Positions 1 to 6,937 are shown, counted from the first letter of the stretch. The stretch is 9,909 nt of DNA from JAXGTD01 sp040775095 (GCA_040775095.1 JAXGTD010000144.1:1-9909); one strand, 5' to 3'. Numbers and translations: made by a program. The notes: generated from the letters alone by a model not told the origin.

Positions 1-2265
1 GCGCCCTCGTTCTCAGGCGTTGTCGTTGGTTACGTGGAGGCGCTCGAGCCACATCCGGACGCCACTAAGCTGCGCGTGTGCCGGGTCGACGCGGGTTCTG
101 GCGCGCCGCTGCAGATCATCTGCGGCGCTGCCAATGTGGCGGCGGGTATGAAGGTTGCGGTGGCGACCATTGGCGCGGTACTGCCGGGTGATTTCAGGAT
201 CAAGCGCGCGCGGCTGCGGGGCGTCGAGTCGTTCGGCATGATCTGCTCGGCCGCCGAGCTCGGGCTCGCCGAGTCGTCCGAAGGCATCCTGCCGCTGCCG
301 GCCGATTCAGAGGTTGGCCTGGACGTCCGCGTCTTACTGCAACTCGATGATCATGCCATCGAGCTGGACCTCACCCCGGATCGCGGCGACTGCCTGAGCG
401 TCGCGGGCGTCGCGCGGGAGGTCGGGGTGCTCAACCGTGTGCCGGTGCGCCCGCCCGCGATCGAGCCCGTACCGCCTGCCGGAGACGAATGCTGGCCCGT
501 CGAGCTGATCGCCGACGCTGCCTGCCCGCGCTATGTCTGCCGCATCGTGCGTGGGATTGGGGCGAACGCCTCGACCCCGCTGTGGATGCAGGAGCGCCTG
601 CGTCGCGGTGGGGTGCGCCCGATCAGCCCGGTGGTGGACGTGACCAACTACGTGATGCTCGAGCTCGGCCAGCCCATGCACGCCTTCGACCTGGCCCGGC
701 TCGATGGTCCGTTGCAGATACGCCTGGCGACCCAGGGCGAGCGCGTCGCGCTGCTCAGTGGCGATTCGGTCACGCTGCATGCGGACACGCTCGTGATCGC
801 CGATGCCGCGAGGCCGATCGCGCTGGCGGGCATCATGGGCGGCTCCGAGACCGGCGTTGGCGCGCAGACGACGGATATCCTGCTGGAAAGCGCCTTTTTT
901 GCCCCGACAGCCGTCAGTGGCCAGGCGCGCCGCTACGGTCTGCATACGGACTCATCGCACCGATTCGAACGCGGCGTCGACCATGGCCTCCAGGTCCAGG
1001 CCATGGAACGCGCGACGCGCCTGCTGCTGCAGATTGCCGGCGGTGAGCCGGGTCCGGTGGTGCACCTGGCCTCGGAGGCGCATCTGCCAACCGCCCCGCG
1101 GTTGCTGTTGCGTGCCAAGCGCATCCACCAGGTGCTCGGCATCGGCATCGACGATGAGAGCGTCGTCGACATTCTGACCCGGCTCGGCATGTCGGTGGAG
1201 CCGGTCGCGGAGGGCTGGATGGTCGAGCCGCCGTCGAGCCGGTTCGACGTCGTCCTGGAGGTCGATCTCATTGCGGAGATCGGCCGCGTCTACGGCTATG
1301 ACAATATCCCCATCACGCATGCCCGCTCGGCGGTGACGACCAAGGCACAGCCCGAGACGGCCTTCGACCTCACCCGCGCGCGGCAGCGCCTGGTTGCTCG
1401 CGGTTTCCACGAGGTTGTCACCTACAGCTTCGTCAGTCCCGAGCAACAGGCCCTGATCGAACCGGATGCAGCGGCGCTTGCGCTCGCCAATCCCATCTCG
1501 GCCGAGCTCTCGGTGATGCGCACCGGATTATGGCCAGGCCTGTTGCAGGTGGCACGCCAGAACCTCGCCCGGCAACAGTCCAGGGTCCGGATCTTCGAGA
1601 GCGGACTGCGTTTTCGCCAGACCGGCGGTGCGTTGAAACAGGACGAGGTGCTGGCCGGGTTGGTGGTGGGGCCCGTGTCGCCCGAGCAGTGGGGCGGGGG
1701 CGCGCGTGATGCCGACTTTTTCGATCTGAAGAGCGATGTCGAGGCGATTCTGGCGCTGACCGGACGCGCCGGGGCGTTCCGCTTTACCGCGGCGCAGCAC
1801 TCGGCGCTGCACCCCGGCCAGAGTGCGGCCATCGACCGCGACGGACGTCCCCTGGGATGGGTGGGAATGCTGCACCCGAGGCTGGCGTCGCACTTTGACA
1901 TCAACGCCAATGCCTATCTGTTCGAGATCGCACTGGACGGCGTCGCCGATGGGGTCAAGCCGGTCTTTGAGCCCTTGTCCCGGTTCCCGTCTATCCGACG
2001 TGACATCGCCATCGTGGTCGGCGCCGATGTGCTGTATCAGCGCATCGCCGATTCGGTGCGGGCGGCAGCCGGGGAGCTGTTGCGGGAACTGGTGCTGTTC
2101 GACGTCTATCAGGGCGACAAAGTCGAAGCCGGACGAAAAAGCCTTGCTTTTGGATTGATTTTGCAGGCATCTTCTCAGACACTTACAGACCAGGACGTCG
2201 ACAGTATCGTCGCGGGGGTACTCGCGCGGCTGGCCGAAGACGTTGACGCTCGATTGAGGGACTGA
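1..2265 (+). CDS. pheT: Phenylalanine--tRNA ligase beta subunit, 5' partial
   Basis: This is the beta chain of the alpha2beta2 phenylalanyl-tRNA synthetase, which charges tRNA-Phe in the cytoplasm. The reading frame is open from base 1 and gives 754 residues; the family is usually about 790-800, so roughly 40 N-terminal residues lie outside the window. A GTG at 34 is not the start, because the codons before it continue typical PheT sequence (SGVVVGYV). Visible in order: the EMAPII-like tRNA-binding domain (to about residue 100), the B3/B4 editing region (about 170-345, with CPRYVCRIV near the start and HRFERGVD near the end), the B5 domain (about 366-435, ending GRVYGYDNIP), the catalytic-like core (about 455-650, with VVTYSFVSPEQ), and a C-terminal anticodon-binding FDX-ACB domain (about 656-754, with SRFPSIRRDIAIVV). 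The stop lies 4 nt before ihfA, the standard gammaproteobacterial pheST-ihfA order. Confidence 0.97.
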   Translation, partial: APSFSGVVVGYVEALEPHPDATKLRVCRVDAGSGAPLQIICGAANVAAGMKVAVATIGAVLPGDFRIKRARLRGVESFGMICSAAELGLAESSEGILPLPADSEVGLDVRVLLQLDDHAIELDLTPDRGDCLSVAGVAREVGVLNRVPVRPPAIEPVPPAGDECWPVELIADAACPRYVCRIVRGIGANASTPLWMQERLRRGGVRPISPVVDVTNYVMLELGQPMHAFDLARLDGPLQIRLATQGERVALLSGDSVTLHADTLVIADAARPIALAGIMGGSETGVGAQTTDILLESAFFAPTAVSGQARRYGLHTDSSHRFERGVDHGLQVQAMERATRLLLQIAGGEPGPVVHLASEAHLPTAPRLLLRAKRIHQVLGIGIDDESVVDILTRLGMSVEPVAEGWMVEPPSSRFDVVLEVDLIAEIGRVYGYDNIPITHARSAVTTKAQPETAFDLTRARQRLVARGFHEVVTYSFVSPEQQALIEPDAAALALANPISAELSVMRTGLWPGLLQVARQNLARQQSRVRIFESGLRFRQTGGALKQDEVLAGLVVGPVSPEQWGGGARDADFFDLKSDVEAILALTGRAGAFRFTAAQHSALHPGQSAAIDRDGRPLGWVGMLHPRLASHFDINANAYLFEIALDGVADGVKPVFEPLSRFPSIRRDIAIVVGADVLYQRIADSVRAAAGELLRELVLFDVYQGDKVEAGRKSLAFGLILQASSQTLTDQDVDSIVAGVLARLAEDVDARLRD

Positions 2266-2269
2266 TCCG

Positions 2270-2569
2270 ATGGCACTGACCAAGGCCGATATGGCCGAAC
2301 ACCTATTCGAACAGCTCGGGCTCAACAAGCGCGAGGCGAAAGACGTTGTGGAGATGTTTTTCGAAGAAATTCGTTCCGCGCTGGAGCAGGGTGAGCAGGT
2401 CAAGTTGTCTGGATTCGGTAACTTCGACCTGCGAGAGAAAAAGCAACGACCTGGTCGGAACCCCAAGACCGGGGAGGAGATCCCCATCACGGCACGACGG
2501 GTCGTGACCTTTCGTCCCGGGCAAAAATTGAAGTCGCGGGTCGAGGCGTACGTCGGCGATGAGCGATAG
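2270..2569 (+). CDS. ihfA: Integration host factor subunit alpha
   Basis: IHF alpha pairs with IHF beta to bind specific sites and bend DNA sharply, acting in recombination, replication and transcription. The 99 residues equal the length of the E. coli protein and read nearly the same as it. Seen are the dimerising N-terminal helices (MALTKADMAEHLFEQLGLNK), the GFGNFDLR turn at about 48-55, and the DNA-arm motif RPGRNPKTGE with the intercalating proline at residue 65. The ATG is 4 nt after the pheT stop and is preceded by a purine-rich GAGGG at 2256-2260 that lies inside the pheT coding end, so the gene is probably translated from the pheT transcript. Its last 11 nt overlap the following merR-type gene. 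The family assignment is close to certain. Confidence 0.97.
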   Translation: MALTKADMAEHLFEQLGLNKREAKDVVEMFFEEIRSALEQGEQVKLSGFGNFDLREKKQRPGRNPKTGEEIPITARRVVTFRPGQKLKSRVEAYVGDER

Positions 2570-2918
2570 CGACGACGCGCTGCCGCCGATCCCCGGCAAA
2601 CGCTACTTCACCATCGGCGAAGTCAGCGAGCTATGCGATGTGAAGCCGCACGTGTTGCGGTATTGGGAGCAGGAATTCCCCCAGCTCAAGCCCGTGAAGC
2701 GGCGCGGCAATCGCCGCTACTACCAGCGCCACGATGTCCTGATGGTGAGGCAGATCCGCAGCCTGCTCTATGACGATGGCTTCACCATCGGGGGTGCCAG
2801 GCAACAGCTCTCGGGCGATACCGCCAAGCAGGACTTTTCCCAGAGTCACCAGATCATCCATCAGCTCCGCCTGGAGCTCGAGGAGATCCTCCACGCGCTC
2901 AAGCGTAAAGCCCATTGA
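2559..2918 (+). CDS. MerR-family transcriptional regulator downstream of ihfA
   Basis: A 119-residue cytoplasmic DNA-binding protein. The winged-helix MerR domain covers about residues 16-85: YFTIGEVSELCDVKPHVLRYWEQ is the helix-turn-helix, followed by GNRRYYQRHDV (wing) and a helix with SLLYDDGFTIGGARQQL. The C-terminal tail (about 95-119, rich in L, E, Q and ending in basic residues) looks like the short dimerisation coiled coil of MerR proteins. No cysteine cluster or ligand domain follows, so it is probably not a metal sensor. The ATG overlaps the ihfA end by 11 nt in another frame, implying translational coupling. A small MerR-like gene after ihfA is a conserved gammaproteobacterial arrangement; its target is not evident here. 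No strong Shine-Dalgarno is visible, only a GAGG about 12 nt upstream. Confidence 0.93.
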   Translation: MSDSDDALPPIPGKRYFTIGEVSELCDVKPHVLRYWEQEFPQLKPVKRRGNRRYYQRHDVLMVRQIRSLLYDDGFTIGGARQQLSGDTAKQDFSQSHQIIHQLRLELEEILHALKRKAH

Positions 2919-2990
2919 TCCCCGGCTTGCGCGTTCCCGCGCGTTGAGCACATAGCCCGCGAGCAAGGGGTCAGCGGACGCCAAGGCGAT

Positions 2991-3030
2991 GCTGGTCAGA
3001 TGCCTGCCGGGGGCCTTCCGTGGCCCGGCC
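2991..3030 (-). repeat. Decayed inverted copy of the island repeat (GC hairpin plus one hairpin arm)
   Basis: Read on the minus strand, this stretch has a GC-rich hairpin (arms 3022-3029 and 3006-3015, loop 3016-3021, a two-base bulge in one arm) whose arms and ACGGAA loop resemble the hairpin at 7954-7973 (loop ATGGAA). It is followed directly by GGCATCTGACCAGC (3004-2991), which matches the right arm of the 33-nt terminal hairpin of the repeats at 7073-8071. The part between these two elements is missing, so it looks like a deletion derivative. It sits between the convergent merR-type and fccB genes and could help end transcription in both directions, but no T-run follows. Confidence 0.45.
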
Positions 3031-3055
3031 GGGAAACCGCTCATAGCCAGCGTTT

Positions 3056-3095
3056 CCCTGTTCGTGCATCCAGACCCCGCGAACAGGGTCGGATG
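3056..3095. other. Intergenic inverted repeats with two alternative pairings
   Basis: CCCTGTTCG (3056-3064) pairs perfectly with CGAACAGGG (3080-3088), 9 bp with a 15-nt loop. CATCC and GACC (3067-3071, 3073-3076) can instead pair with GGTC and GGATG (3087-3095), 9 bp with one bulged A. The two folds share bases 3087-3088 and overlap, so they exclude one another. The site lies 9 nt beyond the fccB stop, in the gap between convergent genes, which suits a transcript 3' end. No T-tract follows on either strand, so a classic intrinsic terminator is not supported. Confidence 0.4.
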
Positions 3096-3103
3096 GGGCG
3101 TCT

Positions 3104-4396
3104 TCAGCCGAAGGTGTCGTGGACGATGTTGTTGTACCAGCTGTAGGCGTACTCCACCTCGCGGGCCAGCGCGAAGGGCTCGGCATCCATCGGGGTCAGA
3201 CCGCCGGCGCCCTCGACACCGGCAATGGTGCTGCCGTCCTCACTGAGCTTGTAGACCGCGGCAACCGAGATGCCATACTCCTTGCCGATGATGGAATAGC
3301 ACGTGTTGACATAGGACGGCGTACCCGGCTCGTCGCCGTTGAGCATCGCGACCACCGCGGCCGCCGCGACCTTGCCCTGGCTGTTGGCCGCGTAGCCGGA
3401 CTTGGGCATCGTCGTGGCGATGCAGGCATCGCCGATCACATGGACGCCCTTGTGGATGGTCGACTCGAAGGTCTTCTTGTCCACCGGACACCAGCCGCTG
3501 TCGTCGGTCAGCCCCGCCTCTTTGGCGATCTTGCCCGCCGCCTGGGGCGGAATCACGTTGATGACCGCACCCTTGACCGAGTCGCCGAAGCTGGTCTCGA
3601 CGGTCATGTCGCCGGGGTTGACACCCACCACGGTCGCGTCCGGGCCGGGCTGCCACTCGATCAGGCTGTTCTCGGTCCCGTAGCCGTACAGACGCTCCCA
3701 TCCCTGGGTGAACAGGGCCTGTTTGGAGAACTTCTGATTGGAGTCGAGGATCAGTACCTTGGACTTGGGCTTGGCCTGCTGCAGGTAGTGTGCGATCTGA
3801 CTGGCGCGCTCGTAGGGGCCAGGCGGGCAGCGGAACGGGTTCGGCGGGGCGACGATGATGACGGTGCCACCATCTTCCATGGCCTCGAGCTGGCCCCGCA
3901 GGATCTTGGTCTGCTCGCCGGCCTTCCATGCGTGCGGCAGCTTCTGCGCGACCTCTTCGCTGTAGCCCTCGATCTTGTCGTAGAGCATCGACACGCCCGG
4001 GGCCACGATGCAGCGATCGAACGGGAATTCCTGGCCGCCGGCGGTCTTCACCACCTTTTTGTCCGCGTCGATGCCGGCCGCGCTGTCATGCACGACGTTG
4101 ATGCCATGCGCCTTGAGGCCATCATAACCCTGCTTGAGCGAGTCGAGGGTGCGGTCGCCGCTGAGCACCTCGTTGCTCAAGTAGCAGGTGTAGTACTCCT
4201 TGTTGGGCTCGATGATCGTCACGTCGATGCCGGCATCGGCCATCTTGAGGTACTTCGCCGCCGTGGCGCCGCCGGTACCGCCGCCGACGACGACCACCTT
4301 CTTTCCCGCGCCGAGCGCGATGTGGGGGAAGCCGATGGCGCTGGCGGCGGCAACGGCACCGGTCGCCTTGACGAAATCACGTCTGTTCATGGTCAT
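3104..4396 (-). CDS. fccB: Flavocytochrome c sulfide dehydrogenase, flavoprotein subunit
   Basis: FccB oxidises sulfide to sulfur/polysulfide at an FAD in the periplasm and hands electrons to the FccA hemes. The 430 residues start with a Tat signal (NRRDFVKATGA at 4-14, cleavage probably between G29 and A30). The mature chain opens with the FAD-binding KVVVVGGGTGGATAA (33-47). C71 in YYTCYLSN corresponds to mature Cys42, the covalent FAD attachment of the A. vinosum enzyme. C190 (FRCPPG) and C366 (NTCYS) correspond to mature Cys161 and Cys337, the redox-active disulfide. A second nucleotide-type motif VHVIGDACIA lies at 318-327, and the C-terminus YSWYNNIVHDTFG is typical of FccB. An AGGAGG at 4406-4411 with 9-nt spacing selects the first ATG over the in-frame ATG two codons later. 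C325 replaces a serine that I recall in the A. vinosum protein. It is the last gene of the four-gene operon, 20 nt after fccA. Confidence 0.96.
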   Translation of the reverse strand: MTMNRRDFVKATGAVAAASAIGFPHIALGAGKKVVVVGGGTGGATAAKYLKMADAGIDVTIIEPNKEYYTCYLSNEVLSGDRTLDSLKQGYDGLKAHGINVVHDSAAGIDADKKVVKTAGGQEFPFDRCIVAPGVSMLYDKIEGYSEEVAQKLPHAWKAGEQTKILRGQLEAMEDGGTVIIVAPPNPFRCPPGPYERASQIAHYLQQAKPKSKVLILDSNQKFSKQALFTQGWERLYGYGTENSLIEWQPGPDATVVGVNPGDMTVETSFGDSVKGAVINVIPPQAAGKIAKEAGLTDDSGWCPVDKKTFESTIHKGVHVIGDACIATTMPKSGYAANSQGKVAAAAVVAMLNGDEPGTPSYVNTCYSIIGKEYGISVAAVYKLSEDGSTIAGVEGAGGLTPMDAEPFALAREVEYAYSWYNNIVHDTFG

Positions 4397-4405
4397 GTTG
4401 GAAAT

Positions 4406-4411
4406 CCTCCT
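4406..4411 (-). promoter_or_regulatory. Ribosome binding site of fccB
   Basis: Minus-strand AGGAGG, 9 nt before the ATG at 4396. It lies in the short gap after the fccA stop and decides the upstream of two nearby ATG codons. Confidence 0.8.
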
Positions 4412-4416
4412 CGTCG

Positions 4417-5025
4417 TTATTGTTGGCTGGCGTAAAAGGCCCAGAGGGCGTCGAGCGACGCGTCGCCGTTGTCCTCGAGCATCGCCTCGAGCTTCTTGCC
4501 CATCTTCTTCGGCATCACCCGGCGATCCTCGCGGAAGTCACTCATCGAATATTTCAGGTAGGGGGTCCACTGGCCCGCGAGGATGTAGTAGTCCTCCTCG
4601 TCCGGCACCGGCTTGGCGCCCTCGACATGGCACTTCTCGCAGAACTTCTCGTGCAGCTTTTCGCCCTGGGCGACCTTCGCCTCATCGAACGCCTGCTTGG
4701 CGGGAATGAATGTCTGCTCGTGGAAGAACTCGCCCATCTTCTCGAACTCTTCGGTGCTGTAGCCCTTCGCGATCCGGCCCATGATGGTCGAGAAGGTGTC
4801 GTCGCTCTTGAACGCCTCCATGGTCTCGACGAAGACCACCGGGTCCATCGCGGCAATCGATGGCGATGCCGGTCCAACGCTGGCTCCATTGGTGCCATGG
4901 CAGCCGGCGCAGGTGTCGGCGAGCATCTTGGCCGTGGGGCCTTCGTCAGCGCCGACGCCGCCGGACGCCAGCCCGAAGATCAGGGCGCTGCCGGCGAGGG
5001 CGAGTCTCAGTGTTTGCTTGGCCAT
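4417..5025 (-). CDS. fccA: Flavocytochrome c sulfide dehydrogenase, diheme cytochrome c subunit
   Basis: FccA takes electrons from the FccB flavin and passes them to downstream carriers in the periplasm. The protein has 202 residues: a Sec signal peptide (AKQTLRLALAGSALIFGLASG, cleavage probably after GVGA at 26) and two cytochrome c domains. The first heme motif is CAGCH (39-43), the second CEKCH (129-133). Conserved stretches include GPASPSIAAMDP, IMGRIAKGYS, EEDYYILAGQWTPYL and the C-terminal DALWAFYASQQ, all close to the A. vinosum subunit as I recall it. Methionines at 82, 161, 171 and 175 are candidate axial ligands; which are used cannot be read from sequence. The start at 5025 is chosen because AAAGGAGG stands just before it (spacing 4 nt). 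An in-frame ATG at 5049 would put that site inside the gene and add a polar extension ahead of the signal peptide. fccB follows after 20 nt. Confidence 0.96.
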   Translation of the reverse strand: MAKQTLRLALAGSALIFGLASGGVGADEGPTAKMLADTCAGCHGTNGASVGPASPSIAAMDPVVFVETMEAFKSDDTFSTIMGRIAKGYSTEEFEKMGEFFHEQTFIPAKQAFDEAKVAQGEKLHEKFCEKCHVEGAKPVPDEEDYYILAGQWTPYLKYSMSDFREDRRVMPKKMGKKLEAMLEDNGDASLDALWAFYASQQ

Positions 5026-5059
5026 ATTTCCTCCTTTGGGGAATAACAAGCTTGCGAAT

Positions 5060-5082
5060 CGAGGCGGGGTTGTTCCGCCTCG
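5060..5082 (-). other. Hairpin in the leader between the ankyrin gene and fccA
   Basis: CGAGGCGG (5060-5067) pairs perfectly with CCGCCTCG (5075-5082), an 8-bp stem with a 7-nt loop, in the 116-nt gap between the ankyrin gene and fccA. It lies about 35 nt before the fccA start. There is no T-run after it on the transcribed strand. It could be an mRNA processing or stabilising structure that raises fccAB relative to the upstream genes; that role is inference. Confidence 0.45.
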
Positions 5083-5141
5083 CTATGCCGGACCGCGGCC
5101 TGTTGATCGCCGCTGGCCCATGCATCCGGGGGCAAGGCGCC

Positions 5142-6095
5142 CTAAGGCCTCGCCAATGAGTCGATGGCCCCTGGATTGCCGCTGGCGCGTGCAAGATCCG
5201 CGGCCGTATGGCCCTCTTTGTCGGTCAGCCCGGTGTTGGCACCGTGCTCGAGCAGGGGCGCAATCAGGTCGTTGTGTTGTGTCGACACGGCCTGCATCAG
5301 CGCCGACACGCCGTCGTTGTCCTGCAGATTCGGATCTGCCCCGCCCTCGAGCAGCCGGCGGGCAATGTCGGCATTGCCTCGCATGACCGCCGCCATCAGT
5401 GCGGTTGCGCCGAGTCTGTCACGGGCGTCGGGATCGGCGCCTTTCGCGAGCAGGCGCTCGAGCACCGGCAGGTGGCCGGCATCGGCGGCGAGGATCAGCG
5501 CCGTTGCGCCCTCCTGGTCGCGGCCATCCACGGGCGCGCCCGCCGCGATGAGCGGATCGATGAGCGCGGCGTGTCCGTTGACGGCCGCCTGCATCATTGC
5601 CGTGCGCCCCAGCCTGTCGGAGGCCTTCGGATCGGCCCCGCGAAAGAGCAATTGTTCGACCATCTCGGCGATGCCATAGCGCGCCGCGATCATCAGCGCG
5701 TCCCACCCCGCGCGCGTACGGTCGTGTACGTTGGCGCCACGCTCGATCAGGAGCGCGGTGATGCCGTAAAGGCCATTCTCGGCGGCAAAGGTCAGGGGCG
5801 TACAGCCGGCGACGGTCCGCGCGTTGATGTTGGCGCCGCGTCCCACCAGCAGGGCCACGGTATCCAGGCTGTTGCTCTCCACGGCCATCATCAGGGCCGT
5901 CTTGCCGAGGCTGGTTGGGGCGTCGATCCGGGCGCCTTCATCGAGCAGCGCCGAGACTGTCTCGGTATCGCCAACGGTTGCCGCCAGCCGCAGGTCGCGT
6001 TCCCGGTTGGCGTCGCCGGCCCAGCCTGGGCTGCAGCAGACCCCCGCAAGCAGGGTGAGTAGTGTTAGGTGCTTGAGAGCGTGGAGCTTGTTCAT
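5142..6095 (-). CDS. Exported ankyrin-repeat protein of the fcc operon
   Basis: A 317-residue protein with an N-terminal signal peptide (hydrophobic LKHLTLLTLLAGVCC, likely cleavage after GWA at 26), so it probably acts in the periplasm beside FccAB. The rest is almost entirely ankyrin repeats, which are protein-binding helical hairpins. Eight TAL-type motifs stand at residues 66, 99, 132, 165, 198, 231, 264 and 297, each exactly 33 apart with no insertion: for example KTALMMAVESN, CTPLTFAAENG, WDALMIAARYG, ATALILAADAG. The intervening GADPxxxD loops are also regular. The LAGVC stretch is not a good lipobox because the residue before C is V. The start at 6095 (MNKLHALKHL) is chosen for the signal peptide, although no clear Shine-Dalgarno precedes it; the open frame extends to 6290 but overlaps the upstream cytochrome gene. 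The partner is unknown; scaffolding or protection of the sulfide dehydrogenase is a guess from context. Confidence 0.9.
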   Translation of the reverse strand: MNKLHALKHLTLLTLLAGVCCSPGWAGDANRERDLRLAATVGDTETVSALLDEGARIDAPTSLGKTALMMAVESNSLDTVALLVGRGANINARTVAGCTPLTFAAENGLYGITALLIERGANVHDRTRAGWDALMIAARYGIAEMVEQLLFRGADPKASDRLGRTAMMQAAVNGHAALIDPLIAAGAPVDGRDQEGATALILAADAGHLPVLERLLAKGADPDARDRLGATALMAAVMRGNADIARRLLEGGADPNLQDNDGVSALMQAVSTQHNDLIAPLLEHGANTGLTDKEGHTAADLARASGNPGAIDSLARP

Positions 6096-6150
6096 GGTCG
6101 TCAGCTGCCGATACTCAGCGTGCGCTCTGCCGGCCGAGCTCGTGCGGGGC

Positions 6151-6729
6151 TCAGGCCCCGCCCTCGGGCTCGTCGGGCTCGGTGTGGACGACACCCTTGT
6201 GGCAGTCGATACAGGTCTGACCCTTGTCTTCAGCGGCCGCGTGTCGGCTGCGTGCCGAGCGCCCTTGTTCGGACAGATCCATGTTGGCAAAGTCGTGACA
6301 GGCGCGGCACTCGCGCGAATCGGTGCGCTCCATCTTGGCCCAGACCCTCGATGCCATCCCCCAGCGGTGTGCCTCGAACTTCTCCGGCGTGTCGATGGTG
6401 CCGATGATCTCGTGGTAGACGTCCTTGGCCGCCATGATCTTGGTGATCAGCTTTGGAACGAAGGGCTTGGGGACGTGGCAGTCGGCGCAGGTGGCCTGTA
6501 CGCCGGAGCGGTTCTTATAATGCGCCGTCTTCTTGTACTCGTCGAAGTTTGTCTGCATGCTGTGGCAGGACGTGCAGAACGCCATGTCGTTGGTATAGCC
6601 AACGCCAACATTGAAGACGCCGGCAAACACCACCCCTGCCACGAACATGAGTGCCAACACCGTGAGCACCCTTTTCGTCGGGACGTTCGCGACGGGCCCC
6701 TTGAGGCCTTGCCCTTTGGACAGGGTCAT
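6151..6729 (-). CDS. NapC/NirT-family membrane-anchored tetraheme cytochrome c
   Basis: The protein has 192 residues: a short cytoplasmic N-terminus, one membrane anchor (about 20-46, VLTVLALMFVAGVVFAGVFN) and a periplasmic domain with four heme motifs, CTSCH (52-56), CADCH (81-85), CRACH (141-145) and CIDCH (173-177). The first has the CXXCHXM form (Met58) seen in NrfH/NapC proteins, where the Met can ligate heme 1. Family members oxidise menaquinol or ubiquinol and feed periplasmic reductases. Here no reductase is nearby; the genes that follow are an ankyrin protein and FccAB, so it may instead carry sulfide-derived electrons towards the quinone pool (inference). The start at 6729 is supported by AGAGGA 5 nt upstream; an in-frame ATG at 6759 lacks this. 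It is the first gene of the operon. The acidic tail EPDEPEGG is unusual but short. It could be called NirT, NapC or CymA-like; sequence alone does not decide. Confidence 0.93.
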   Translation of the reverse strand: MTLSKGQGLKGPVANVPTKRVLTVLALMFVAGVVFAGVFNVGVGYTNDMAFCTSCHSMQTNFDEYKKTAHYKNRSGVQATCADCHVPKPFVPKLITKIMAAKDVYHEIIGTIDTPEKFEAHRWGMASRVWAKMERTDSRECRACHDFANMDLSEQGRSARSRHAAAEDKGQTCIDCHKGVVHTEPDEPEGGA

Positions 6730-6734
6730 GGAAT

Positions 6735-6740
6735 TCCTCT
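6735..6740 (-). promoter_or_regulatory. Ribosome binding site of the tetraheme cytochrome gene
   Basis: Minus-strand AGAGGA, 5 nt before the ATG at 6729. It fixes the start ten codons inside the longest open frame. Confidence 0.7.
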
Positions 6741-6837
6741 GTTCGATGGCGGCAATCACCGGGCCAGCTGGGGTTTCCGCGGCCCGATCGACCCAGGATG
6801 CGTAGTCGAGGGGTTCGTTATCGTCTGGTGCCGGCCG

Positions 6838-6866
6838 ATGTTAAGTGATCGGGGTGGCTTTGCCAA
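6838..6866 (-). promoter_or_regulatory. Candidate sigma70-type promoter of the fcc operon
   Basis: On the minus strand TTGGCA (6866-6861) and TAACAT (6843-6838) are separated by exactly 17 nt. They match the -35 consensus in five of six and the -10 consensus in four of six positions. The start of transcription would fall near 6831, leaving a leader of about 100 nt before the tetraheme cytochrome gene. It is the best match I found upstream of the operon; a database-free eye search in GC-rich DNA gives only moderate support. Confidence 0.45.
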
Positions 6867-6937
6867 GGCAGCCGAACGTTTGTCCGGATCCGCGTGAAAG
6901 TGGCGGCACGACGCTCGCCGCGGCGAGGGAAAACGCG

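Noticed and set aside
34..36. GTG as the pheT start codon
   Set aside because: The same frame is open to base 1 and the residues before it (SGVVVGY) continue the PheT tRNA-binding domain.
2919..3103. A tRNA-Pro gene after the MerR-type regulator, as often found in gammaproteobacteria
   Set aside because: No cloverleaf arms, T-loop GTTCGA-type sequence in the right context, or CCA end could be found.
3119..4435. A 438-codon plus-strand open frame opposite fccB
   Set aside because: It is antisense to a clear fccB gene, has no recognisable domain, and arises from GC-rich codon usage on the other strand.
5026..5049. An eight-codon longer start for fccA
   Set aside because: It would place the AAAGGAGG ribosome site inside the gene and add polar residues before an already complete signal peptide.
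6096..6290. A 65-codon N-terminal extension of the ankyrin gene
   Set aside because: It overlaps the 3' end of the tetraheme cytochrome gene, lacks homology I can see, and would bury the signal peptide.
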